A stretch of 33,732 nt of DNA from Burkholderiales bacterium. GTDB lineage: Bacteria > Pseudomonadota > Gammaproteobacteria > Burkholderiales > Casimicrobiaceae. The position numbers and the translations under genes are program-made. This document shows positions 7,791-15,228 of the stretch, in pieces. Where the stretch lies: assembly GCA_020852555.1 (NCBI GenBank), contig JADZAQ010000022.1, forward strand, positions 1-33,732. Direction: 5' to 3'. Position 1 is the first letter of the stretch, and every line of letters begins with the position of its first letter. Below the pieces are notes generated by a model, which was given only the letters and a program-made list of their open reading frames with translations, had not been told where the DNA came from and searched no databases.

Positions 7791-8698
7791 GCGGAGCGAC
7801 ACCCACACCCGTGAGCATCGACCGTCGCGGCCTGGCGCGCGCGCTGAGCCGTGCGGTGCGCGCGAGCGTCGATGAGACGCTGCACAGCGCGGGAAGCACC
7901 GGATCGGCAGCGCCGCGGATCGGCGTCACGGGATCGCCCGGCGTTGGCAAGAGCTCGCTCGTCGCGCGGCTCGCGCGCCTTCGCGTGGAGCGCACAGCTC
8001 CCTTGGCCGTGATCGCCATCGATCCCACCAGTCCGAATACCGGCGGATCGCTGCTTGGGGATCGCATTCGTATGGACTCGGTTGCTGACGATCCGCGGAT
8101 CTATATTCGTTCGCTGGCCAGTGGTCAGACCCAGGATGGCCTGAGCGACAACCTGCCCGAGGTCATTGCGGCGATCGACGACTTCGGCTTCGCGGAAATC
8201 ATCGTCGAGACCGTCGGGGTCGGTCAATCCGAATACGCGATTCGGCAGTTGGCCGACGTCGAATTGCTCGTCCTGATGCCGGGCTCGGGTGACGCAGTAC
8301 AGGCGATGAAGGCCGGCATTCTCGAGACGGCCGACATCATCGTCGTCAACAAGGCGGACCTTGCCGGTGCGCAGGCGACGGCACACGACCTCCGTTCGGT
8401 CCTCGGTCGACGGCGCAAGACCCCCGCACCGCCGATCGTCCTCGTTCGCCACGACGAGGACGCGGGCCTGCATGAATTGAGCCGGCTGATCGATGAGGCG
8501 CTGGTGCGGTGTGCCCGGCCGGGTGCCGAGGTCGCTCGGCGGCGCCGGCTCAACCGATACCGGGTACATATGCTCGCGGTGCGTCGCCTCAACGAGGTGC
8601 TGGAGCGGCTGCCCGCGTCCCGTTTCGACGAGCACGCGGCAGACGTCTACCGCGATCTGCTTGCACGGCTGATCGAGCCGCCAAGGAACCACGACTAG
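7787..8698 (+). CDS. MeaB/ArgK-type GTPase, mutase chaperone
   Basis: This 303-residue G3E-class P-loop GTPase has the Walker A motif GSPGVGKS at residues 49-56, AIDPTSPNTGGSLLGDRIRM (switch region), VETVGVGQSE (Walker B/G3 region) and the guanine-specificity motif VNKAD. MeaB proteins gate cobalamin loading and remove inactivated cofactor from B12 acyl-CoA mutases, which fits its position four genes below the mutase. The start is GTG 7787 in a GTGA overlap with the CoA-transferase stop. The N-terminal extension before the P-loop is short (about 44 residues) compared with many MeaB proteins, and the C-terminus retains the helical dimerisation region. Cotranscription with the mutase implies a dedicated chaperone. 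Confidence 0.92.
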   Translation: MSGATPTPVSIDRRGLARALSRAVRASVDETLHSAGSTGSAAPRIGVTGSPGVGKSSLVARLARLRVERTAPLAVIAIDPTSPNTGGSLLGDRIRMDSVADDPRIYIRSLASGQTQDGLSDNLPEVIAAIDDFGFAEIIVETVGVGQSEYAIRQLADVELLVLMPGSGDAVQAMKAGILETADIIVVNKADLAGAQATAHDLRSVLGRRRKTPAPPIVLVRHDEDAGLHELSRLIDEALVRCARPGAEVARRRRLNRYRVHMLAVRRLNEVLERLPASRFDEHAADVYRDLLARLIEPPRNHD

Positions 8699-8723
8699 CG
8701 CTCGCAGTTCCAACCACAACGTG

Positions 8724-8730
8724 AAGGAGG
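8724..8730 (+). promoter_or_regulatory. Shine-Dalgarno deciding the dctP start
   Basis: AAGGAGG lies five bases upstream of ATG 8736. An in-frame GTG at 8721 sits ahead of this site and is therefore rejected as the start. Confidence 0.85.
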
Positions 8731-8735
8731 CATAT

Positions 8736-9749
8736 ATGTACGCAACATTCGGAATGATGTTCCGGGCGCTTCTGGTGACGGGAGTCCTCATGGCGTATGG
8801 AGTCGGTACTGCTCAAGTCCTGAATCTGAAGCTCGCGCATCAGTGGCCGCAGGACGAATCCGACTATGTCATCGCGACCGCGGCCAAGTTCGTGCAGGAG
8901 GTCGAGAAGCGCTCCAATGGGCAGATCAAGATCACGGTGTTCCCGGCGGAATCCCTCGTCAAGGCGGGAGCGACCCACACCGCCCTCAAGAACGGGACGG
9001 TCGATCTCGCGGTATATCCGTACATCTATGCGGCCGGCGCCATTCCGGAGATGAACCTGGTCCTGCTGCCGGGACTGTGGAAGACCCATGACGACGTATT
9101 CGCGTTTCGTACTTCGGAAGCGTGGAAGCGCCTCGAGCAGAAGGCCGAGGCTTTCGGGTTCAAGACGCTGTCGTGGATCCAGATTTCCGGGGGTGTGGCA
9201 TCGACGAAGAAGGCGATTCACAAACCGGAAGACGTCTCGGGGTTGAAGCTTCGAGCGGCGGGCAAATTCATGGAGTACGCGTTGCAGCAGGCGGGGGCGA
9301 GTACCGTCTCGATGCCCTCGTCGGAGAATTACAGCGCGATGCAACTCGGGCTGCTCGATGGCATGTGGACGTCGTCGGGTTCGTTCGGAGCGTATCGCAT
9401 CTACGAGGTGGCCAAGTATTACGTCTCACCCGTGGATTTCAGCGTCTACTTCACGATCGAGCCCATCGCGATCAGCATGAAGACCTGGAACAAGCTTAGT
9501 CCCGAGCAACAGAAGATCATGATGGAGGTCGGCGCGAGCCTCGAGCAACCCGCGCTCGAGGGTGCGAAGAAGGAGGATTCGCGCGTCGCGAAGCTGTTCG
9601 CCGACAAGGGCGTCAAGGTCGAGAAGATGAGTGAGCCCGACTGGAAGACTTGGCAAGCCTGGTTCGCGCAGCACAGCTTCACGAAATTCGCCAAGGACAT
9701 TCCGGGTGGTGAGGAACTGATCCGCGACAGCAGCCGTTTCACGAAGTGA
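8736..9749 (+). CDS. TRAP transporter substrate-binding protein (DctP type)
   Basis: The 337-residue protein begins with a Sec-type signal peptide (hydrophobic FRALLVTGVLMAYGVGTAQ, cleavage near residue 27) followed by the DctP fold. Visible features are KLAHQWPQDES, the ligand-site arginine Arg173 in GLKLRAAG, which in DctP proteins salt-bridges a substrate carboxylate, and the hinge segment YSAMQLGLLDGMWT. Periplasmic capture of a carboxylic acid is the expected role. It follows the GTPase by 37 bp, has the strongest Shine-Dalgarno of the operon and overlaps dctQ by GTGA. The arginine supports an anionic ligand matching the acyl-CoA pathway upstream. Confidence 0.92.
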   Translation: MYATFGMMFRALLVTGVLMAYGVGTAQVLNLKLAHQWPQDESDYVIATAAKFVQEVEKRSNGQIKITVFPAESLVKAGATHTALKNGTVDLAVYPYIYAAGAIPEMNLVLLPGLWKTHDDVFAFRTSEAWKRLEQKAEAFGFKTLSWIQISGGVASTKKAIHKPEDVSGLKLRAAGKFMEYALQQAGASTVSMPSSENYSAMQLGLLDGMWTSSGSFGAYRIYEVAKYYVSPVDFSVYFTIEPIAISMKTWNKLSPEQQKIMMEVGASLEQPALEGAKKEDSRVAKLFADKGVKVEKMSEPDWKTWQAWFAQHSFTKFAKDIPGGEELIRDSSRFTK

Positions 9750-10279
9750 GGGAAGAAGTCGGACCTGGTTGGCGGCACACTCCCCCGGGCGATGGTGATC
9801 GCCGGGGGTGGTTCGCCGGTGCGACCCGATGGTCGGGAATCGCGGTCGGTGCGGCCGCGTTCCTGATTGCGATATTTGTCACCATCGAAGTCATCGGCCG
9901 TGCCGCTCTGGGGATAACCACCGCTTGGGTCAATGACCTTTCGATGTATCTGACGGCGTTCATCACTTTCATCGGAGCGGCATACGCGCTCGCCGAGGGG
10001 GCGCACGTCAATGTCGATGTCGTGCTGACGCGTGTGAAGCCTGGCACAAGGCGCGTGCTGGTGCGCGTGGCTGACGCCGTCGTCATCGCGATATTGGCGA
10101 TCCTCACCTGGCTCAGTGCGGCGTTCTGGTGGGACGCCTTTACCAGCGGCGAGCAATCGTGGGGCCTGGTTGCCATCCGCTTGTGGATCCCATACTCGTT
10201 CCTTGCAATCGGCATGGCCTGGATGCTTGCCATGCAAATCGTCTTGATCATCGCCCGCGAGCGGGACACTGCGAGCTGA
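9746..10279 (+). CDS. TRAP transporter small membrane subunit (DctQ type)
   Basis: This 177-residue membrane protein has four predicted helices, beginning near SGIAVGAAAFLIAIFVTIEVIGR, then MYLTAFITFIGAAYALAEGAH, AVVIAILAILTWLSAAFWW and YSFLAIGMAWMLAMQIVLI. The segment EGAHVNVDVV is typical of DctQ. GTG 9746 overlaps the dctP stop, and no other ATG or GTG occurs in frame before the first helix, so a 30-residue polar, Gly/Arg-rich N-terminal tail must be translated. That tail contains a strong RNA hairpin. It pairs with DctM to form the sodium-driven permease. Identification is by topology and context. Confidence 0.88.
   Translation: MREEVGPGWRHTPPGDGDRRGWFAGATRWSGIAVGAAAFLIAIFVTIEVIGRAALGITTAWVNDLSMYLTAFITFIGAAYALAEGAHVNVDVVLTRVKPGTRRVLVRVADAVVIAILAILTWLSAAFWWDAFTSGEQSWGLVAIRLWIPYSFLAIGMAWMLAMQIVLIIARERDTAS
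9782..9808 (+). promoter_or_regulatory. stable stem-loop at the dctP-dctQ junction
   Basis: The sequence CCCCCGGGCGAT, loop GGTG, ATCGCCGGGGG can form a stem of about 11 pairs, nearly all G-C, with one bulged G (9787). It lies 33 bases past the dctP stop, inside the dctQ N-terminal codons. There is no T tract, so it is not a standard terminator. A hairpin here could protect the 3' end of a dctP transcript and give more binding protein than permease. Confidence 0.55.
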
Positions 10280-10316
10280 GCAAGCCGACCGTCGGTCGAC
10301 TCGCTGGGAAGGAACA

Positions 10317-11627
10317 ATGGAAATCTGGGTCGGGTTGGCGATGTTCGCCGCGCTCATCACCCTTCTCGCCATCGGGGTCCCCGTCGCGTTCGGGCTGTTT
10401 GGCGTCGGAATCGGCGCGCTGTACCTTCAGGGTGGTGACCTCGACGCCTTGGGTCTGGTGGCGCCCACTCTTTGGGGCTCGATCACGAGTTTCACGCTGA
10501 CGGCCGTACCCCTGTTCATCCTCATGGGGGCGATCATCTCCGTATCGGGCATGGGTTCACGACTCTACACGTCGCTGGCCACGCTGATGCACGGAGTGCC
10601 TGGCGGCCTCATCGTCGCCACCACGCTTGCCTGCACCATCATGGCCGCCGTCTCCGGGTCGAGCGTCGCAACCGCCGGAGCGATCGGCCGTTTCTCGGTC
10701 AATGAGATGCGCCGCTTCGGCTATCGCGACAGCACGTCGTGCGGCGCCGTTGCCGCGGGCGGCACGTTGGGAATCTTGATTCCGCCCAGCATTCCGATGA
10801 TTGTCTATGGCATCGTCGCCGAGCAATCGATCGGCAAGCTGTTCATCGCCGGGATCGTCCCCGGTCTTGTGATGGCTGGAGCGTTCATCACCTATCAAGT
10901 CATCAGCGCGCTCCGCGAGCAGACCCGGATCAAGCGACCCGCGGCCGCTCTCAACATCAGCTGGCGCGACCGGCTGCTCGCGCTGCGGCATATTGGTCCG
11001 ATCGCCATTCTCATCTGGATCATATTGGGTTCCATCTACCAGGGGATCGCGACCCCGACCGAAGCGGCGGCCCTTGGCGCACTCGCGAGCCTGGCGCTCT
11101 CGGCAGCAATCTATCGTGAGCTCGACTCGCGAAAGCTGCGGGTCATCCTGCAAGAGACCGCGCGAGGGAGCGTGATGGTGCTGATGATCATCGCGGGTGC
11201 GATGGTCTTCGGTTATGCGATGACGGCAACGCAGGTTGCGCCCGTGATTTCCCGTACGGTTGCGCAACTCGACGTGTCGCCGTGGCTCGTCTTCATTGCG
11301 ATCAACCTGCTCTTGATCTTTCTCGGTTGCTTCATGGAGACGCTGTCGATCATCGTCATCACGACCCCCATTCTTGTTCCGATCATCACGATGTTCGGCT
11401 GGGATCTGATCTGGTTTGGGATCATCCTCATCATCAACATGGAGATGGCCCTCATTACGCCGCCGGTTGGTCTCAATCTATTCGTCGTGCAAGGCGTCGT
11501 ACGCGACGTCAGCCTCGAGCGGATCATCATGGGGACGCTCCCCTATGTTGTGATCATGCTGATCGTCCTGGCGCTCGTCGCAGTATTTCCGGGGCTTGCC
11601 ACCGCCTTAATCGGCGACGTCCGATAG
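10317..11627 (+). CDS. TRAP transporter large membrane subunit (DctM type)
   Basis: The 436-residue protein is a multi-helix (about 12) membrane protein of the DctM/ion-transporter superfamily. Landmarks are the N-terminal WVGLAMFAALITLLAIGVPVAF, PLFILMGAIISVSGMG, SGSSVATAGAIGRF, the repeated GGTLGILIPPSIPMIVYGIVAEQSIGKLF (in two pieces), and NMEMALITPPVGLNLFVVQG near the C-terminus. It carries out sodium-coupled transport with DctQ. It starts at ATG 10317 with GGAAGGA upstream, 37 bp after dctQ, and is the last gene of the nine-gene operon; a convergent LacI gene ends 60 bp further on. No strong terminator with a T tract is visible in that gap. Confidence 0.93.
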   Translation: MEIWVGLAMFAALITLLAIGVPVAFGLFGVGIGALYLQGGDLDALGLVAPTLWGSITSFTLTAVPLFILMGAIISVSGMGSRLYTSLATLMHGVPGGLIVATTLACTIMAAVSGSSVATAGAIGRFSVNEMRRFGYRDSTSCGAVAAGGTLGILIPPSIPMIVYGIVAEQSIGKLFIAGIVPGLVMAGAFITYQVISALREQTRIKRPAAALNISWRDRLLALRHIGPIAILIWIILGSIYQGIATPTEAAALGALASLALSAAIYRELDSRKLRVILQETARGSVMVLMIIAGAMVFGYAMTATQVAPVISRTVAQLDVSPWLVFIAINLLLIFLGCFMETLSIIVITTPILVPIITMFGWDLIWFGIILIINMEMALITPPVGLNLFVVQGVVRDVSLERIIMGTLPYVVIMLIVLALVAVFPGLATALIGDVR

Positions 11628-11687
11628 GTGGCCAGGAGGGGTTCTTACCGCGGCACGCCGATCGCCCGGGAGAACGGGCTCCAAAGG

Positions 11688-12713
11688 TTACCGCAGGCCT
11701 CCGCGCTGTCCCGAGGGCGGCGGTGCGAGCGACGCCGCGGCAACGTACTCCGCCTCGAGCATGACGCGCCTCGGCCTTGTCGCGGGCTCGCGGATGCGCA
11801 GCAGAATGCGTTGCCAAGTCTCGCGTGCGATGCGCTGCGTTGGGTGGCGAACGACGGCGAGCGGCGGTGAGAGGATCGGCGCCCACACCGGCTCGTCGAA
11901 GGCGAGCAACGATACGTCCGCGGGCCAGCGCTTGCCCATTGCCATGAGATTGTGAACCAGCGTCAGCGCGATCGCGCTGTTGCTGGCGATGATGGCGGTC
12001 GGCCTCGTCTCGCGAAAGACTTGCCGCAACTGCTGCGCGAACGCATCATCCGCAGGTTTGCGCTGCAGCACGGCAGCTCGCGCCGCACGCACGTTGCGTA
12101 CCGCCTCTTCGAAACCCTCGATGCGCTGGTGCGTTGTCGGTAGGCGCGGATCGTTCACGATGAAGAGCAGCCGGCGGTGGCCCAACGTGAGCACCTCGCG
12201 CGTGGCTTTGCGCATCGCCCTGCGATCGTCGATCGCGACGTAGTCGAAGCGACGGTCGACCCCGATACGGTCGACGATGACCGTCGGCGTCGCGCGCTCT
12301 GCCACAAGATCCAAGGTGGCGCGTGCGTCGTAAGTGGGAATCAGGATGAGCGCATCGACGTTGCGGCCAACCAGCGCCTGTACGCGGCGAAGCTCGAGTG
12401 CCGGGTCACCGCGGCTCAACACCTGCATGATCTCGTAACCGTCGGCGGCGGCAAGCTGCTCGAACACCTCGAGGAGTGCGGCGAAGTACGCACTCGAGGT
12501 GAGGGGGGCACATAGCCCGATGACGCGCGATTCGCTGCGTCGCAGCGTCTGCGCAGCGGCGTTGGGCACGTAACCCAGCGCGACCATGGCCGCTTCCACG
12601 CGCGCGCGACGCGTGTCGCCGACGTGAGCGCGGCCGTTGATGACGTTGGACACGGTGCCGAGCGACACGCGGGCGCGCTCGGCAACGTCGACCATGGTGG
12701 GCTTGCGCGGCAT
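11688..12713 (-). CDS. LacI family transcriptional repressor
   Basis: The 341-residue protein has the LacI N-terminal helix-turn-helix (TMVDVAERARVSLGTVSNVI, residues about 6-25) with the hinge helix at PNAAAQTLRR, then a periplasmic-binding-protein-like sensor domain (VIGLCAPLTSSAYFAALLEVFEQ, ALILIPTYD, RRLLFIVNDPR). ATG 12713 has GGAGGT seven bases upstream. It is divergent from the enolase-superfamily gene; the 103-bp gap contains the palindrome TTGAAACGTTTCAA, a typical LacI/GalR-family operator with a central CpG. It should repress the dehydratase-ABC operon until a sugar-like inducer binds. Confidence 0.94.
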   Translation of the reverse strand: MPRKPTMVDVAERARVSLGTVSNVINGRAHVGDTRRARVEAAMVALGYVPNAAAQTLRRSESRVIGLCAPLTSSAYFAALLEVFEQLAAADGYEIMQVLSRGDPALELRRVQALVGRNVDALILIPTYDARATLDLVAERATPTVIVDRIGVDRRFDYVAIDDRRAMRKATREVLTLGHRRLLFIVNDPRLPTTHQRIEGFEEAVRNVRAARAAVLQRKPADDAFAQQLRQVFRETRPTAIIASNSAIALTLVHNLMAMGKRWPADVSLLAFDEPVWAPILSPPLAVVRHPTQRIARETWQRILLRIREPATRPRRVMLEAEYVAAASLAPPPSGQRGGLR

Positions 12714-12760
12714 CGCGGTAACCTCCGTTCATCTCACGTCCGCCTGTCTCCCTCCCCCCC

Positions 12761-12789
12761 TTGCGCGGCGCGCGGATCGAGCGTAGGGT
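12761..12789 (+). promoter_or_regulatory. possible promoter of the enolase-superfamily/ABC operon
   Basis: TTGCGC (12761-12766) and TAGGGT (12784-12789) are separated by 17 bp. Both hexamers are imperfect, but start of transcription near 12796 would put the LacI operator at about +2 to +15. A run of C residues (12744-12760 area) precedes the -35. Confidence 0.45.
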
Positions 12790-12797
12790 AGCACTCT

Positions 12798-12811
12798 TTG
12801 AAACGTTTCAA
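12798..12811. promoter_or_regulatory. perfect 14-bp palindrome, LacI-family operator
   Basis: TTGAAACGTTTCAA is its own reverse complement and has the central AACGTT core of LacI/GalR operators. It lies between divergent lacI-type and dehydratase genes and ends only five bases before the dehydratase ATG, so a bound repressor would block initiation or elongation at the very start of the transcript. Confidence 0.85.
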
Positions 12812-12816
12812 GTCCG

Positions 12817-13950
12817 ATGAGAATCGTCCGCGTCGACACCTTCAAGTATTGGGTCGACTGGTGCAACTGGATGTTCGTGCGGGTGAGCACGGACGAGGGC
12901 CTCGTCGGCTGGGGCGAGGCGTCGCTGCACGGGGCCATCGAAGCCGTCGAGGCGGCAGTACACGAGTATGCGCGGCACCTCGTCGGTGAGGATCCAGCCG
13001 GGCCGGAGCGGCACTGGCACCGCCTTTATCACGCATGGCGCTGGCGTGGCGGTGCGGTGTTCCAGACAGCGTTGTCGGCGCTCGACGTTGCGCTGTGGGA
13101 TCTCGAGGGCAAGCGACTTGGCGTGCCGGTCGCGCGTTTGCTGGGCGGGGTGTTCCGCACCTCGTTGCGTGGCTATGCGAGCCACTGGCTGCAGGGGGTG
13201 ACGACTCCCGAGCAGGCATTCGACGGTGCCCGGGAGGCGGTGCGCCGTGGCTTTCGCGCGTTCAAGTGTCGCCCTTTCTCGTACGAAGGGCTGCGCGATG
13301 ACGAGGCTGGCGAGATCCGCCGCGCCGCAGCACTGGTCGAGGCCGCGCGCGACGGCTTGGGTCCTGACGGCGAGATCTATATCGAGTGCAGCGAGTTCCT
13401 TTCACCGCGCACCGCGGTGCTGCTCGATGATGCGCTGCGTCCGTACCGCCCCGGCTGGTTCGAGGAGCCGATTCCATTCGAGAACGCGAAGGCGATGGCG
13501 CAGCTTCAGCGCGATCTACGTACGCCGATCGCCACCGGCGAGCGCTTGCTCTCGCGACAGGAGTACCGCGAGATCATCGAGAATGCGGGCTGCCGCATCA
13601 TCCAGCCGGACCTCATGCACGCCGGCGGCTTCACCGAGGTGCGGCGGATCGCGATGCTCGCCGACATGTACGACATTCCGGTCGCGCCACACAATCCCGG
13701 GGGGCCGATCTGCACTGCCGCGGCGATGCATCTCGCCGCGTCGATCCCGAATTTCCTCGTCCTCGAGCAGATGGAACCGCAGCGCGCGCAGCGCGATCGG
13801 GCATCGAGCGTGCCCATCCGCTTCGACGCCGGTCACTTCCTGCTGCCGGACGGACCGGGGCTGGGCATCGAACCGAATCTCGAGGCGCTCGCGGAACACG
13901 CCTCTCGCCCCCAGCCGCGCACCGAGCGCGCGGGCTCGCTCTATCGATAG
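12817..13950 (+). CDS. enolase-superfamily (mandelate racemase/galactonate dehydratase-like) enzyme
   Basis: This 377-residue protein has the enolase-superfamily capping domain followed by the barrel. Metal-ligand and base positions are visible: Lys150-x-Arg152 in FKCRP, Glu190 in IECSE where most members have Asp, Glu217 in FEEP, Glu242 in TGER, Asp265 in QPDLMHAGG, His292 in APHNPGG paired with Asp265, and Glu317 in LEQME. His-Asp dyad chemistry with three carboxylate ligands fits an acid-sugar dehydratase, forming a 2-keto-3-deoxy sugar acid. The Glu at the first ligand position is unusual. No Shine-Dalgarno precedes ATG 12817 and the predicted 5' leader is about 20 bases. It heads the LacI-controlled operon with an ABC importer. 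Substrate unknown. Confidence 0.88.
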   Translation: MRIVRVDTFKYWVDWCNWMFVRVSTDEGLVGWGEASLHGAIEAVEAAVHEYARHLVGEDPAGPERHWHRLYHAWRWRGGAVFQTALSALDVALWDLEGKRLGVPVARLLGGVFRTSLRGYASHWLQGVTTPEQAFDGAREAVRRGFRAFKCRPFSYEGLRDDEAGEIRRAAALVEAARDGLGPDGEIYIECSEFLSPRTAVLLDDALRPYRPGWFEEPIPFENAKAMAQLQRDLRTPIATGERLLSRQEYREIIENAGCRIIQPDLMHAGGFTEVRRIAMLADMYDIPVAPHNPGGPICTAAAMHLAASIPNFLVLEQMEPQRAQRDRASSVPIRFDAGHFLLPDGPGLGIEPNLEALAEHASRPQPRTERAGSLYR

Positions 13951-13958
13951 GAGGACCG

Positions 13959-15218
13959 ATGCGCACCATTTCCCGCCTGGCCGCGGCGCTCGCGGCCGCA
14001 TTCGCGTGGACAGCCGCAGCGGCGCAGCAGCCGACCGTGTTGCAGTGGCAGACCGCCAATCTCACCGAGTCCCAGTACGAGCCGGTCTGGAAAGCGACCA
14101 TTGCCGAGTTCGAGAAGGACAACCCCGGCATCCGGATCGAGCCTGTGCTGGTTGCGCGCAAGGATCACTGGACGAAGTTCGTCGCCGCCGCGCAGGCGAA
14201 GAAGGCACCCTGCATCGTCAGCGTCGACCTCACCACCGCTGCGTACAACGGCTACCTCATGCCGCTCGACAAGTATTGGGATGCGGAGCCGGCGGAGTTC
14301 CGCCGCGCGTGGAGCCCCGACATGCTCTCGGCTTCGAAATGGAAGGGTCATTTGTACGGATTGCCGATCTGGGGCGGCACCTACGCCGAGATCTACAACC
14401 GGGATCTCGTCACGCGTGCGGGACTCGATCCCGCCAAGCCTCCGAAAACCTGGACCGAGTACCTGACGTGGGCGCGGAAGCTCACTGGTACCGACCATTG
14501 GGCGACCGCGGTACTTGGTGGGAAGACCGATACGACGACACGCATCCTCCTCATGTGGATCTGGTCGAACGGCGGCGAGGCATTCAACGCCGACATGACG
14601 GAGGCGACCTTCGCGAAGAACCCGAAGAGCCTCGAGGCCATCAAGTTCTACTTGGGCCTCGTGAAGGAGGGCGTGGCGGCACCGGCGCCGACGACCACCA
14701 ACTATCTGGAGCAGACGAATCTCTTCGCGCAGCAGAAGATCGCCACCATGCGCAATGCGTACTGGGCGATCGCCAAGGTGAACGGCGACAATCCGGCGCT
14801 GAAGGGGAAGGTGTTCGTTGCGGCGCCGCCGGCGAACGTTCCGGATGCGCCGACGCTCACCAGTGTCGCCGCCTCGTCCATCTCGGCGAGCTGCCCCCAC
14901 CCCGATGCCGCGTGGAAGTTCATCAAGTTCGATGCGGGAAAGAAGTGGACCGTGGAGCGTGCCAAGGTGGCGAACTGGATGCCTACCCGCAACGACATGG
15001 CTGACGATCCGGCGATCCAGGCCGATCCGCTCCTCGCGCAGTTCGTGCGGATCGGCAACCACGCGCGCAGCTACCCGCTGCCGTCGCCGATCTGGGCCGA
15101 GATCTCGGCCAACGATATCGTCGACGCCGTGCAGCGGGCGCTGCTCGCGCCGGAGAAGACGGATGAGATCTTCCGCGACCTCGACGCGAAGGTCACCAAG
15201 AAACTGAAGGACCTGTAG
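13959..15218 (+). CDS. ABC sugar transporter substrate-binding protein
   Basis: The 419-residue product has a Sec signal peptide (MRTISRLAAALAAAFAWTAA, cleavage near AAAQQ) and the fold of family-1 extracellular solute-binding proteins. Typical segments are LQWQTANLTESQYEPVW, FEKDNPGIRIEPVLVARKDHW, HLYGLPIWGGTYAEIYNRD and GVAAPAPTT. It captures a carbohydrate in the periplasm for the two permeases that follow. AGGAGG stands just before ATG 13959, eight bases after the dehydratase stop. Cotranscription with the dehydratase suggests that the ligand is a sugar, a sugar acid or an oligosaccharide yielding one. Confidence 0.92.
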   Translation: MRTISRLAAALAAAFAWTAAAAQQPTVLQWQTANLTESQYEPVWKATIAEFEKDNPGIRIEPVLVARKDHWTKFVAAAQAKKAPCIVSVDLTTAAYNGYLMPLDKYWDAEPAEFRRAWSPDMLSASKWKGHLYGLPIWGGTYAEIYNRDLVTRAGLDPAKPPKTWTEYLTWARKLTGTDHWATAVLGGKTDTTTRILLMWIWSNGGEAFNADMTEATFAKNPKSLEAIKFYLGLVKEGVAAPAPTTTNYLEQTNLFAQQKIATMRNAYWAIAKVNGDNPALKGKVFVAAPPANVPDAPTLTSVAASSISASCPHPDAAWKFIKFDAGKKWTVERAKVANWMPTRNDMADDPAIQADPLLAQFVRIGNHARSYPLPSPIWAEISANDIVDAVQRALLAPEKTDEIFRDLDAKVTKKLKDL

Positions 15219-15228
15219 CCGCCCGAGG

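Noticed and set aside
11661-11679. GCCCG-ggagaa-CGGGC hairpin between dctM1 and the LacI gene as a terminator
   Set aside because: Only five base pairs and no T tract on either strand; not convincing.
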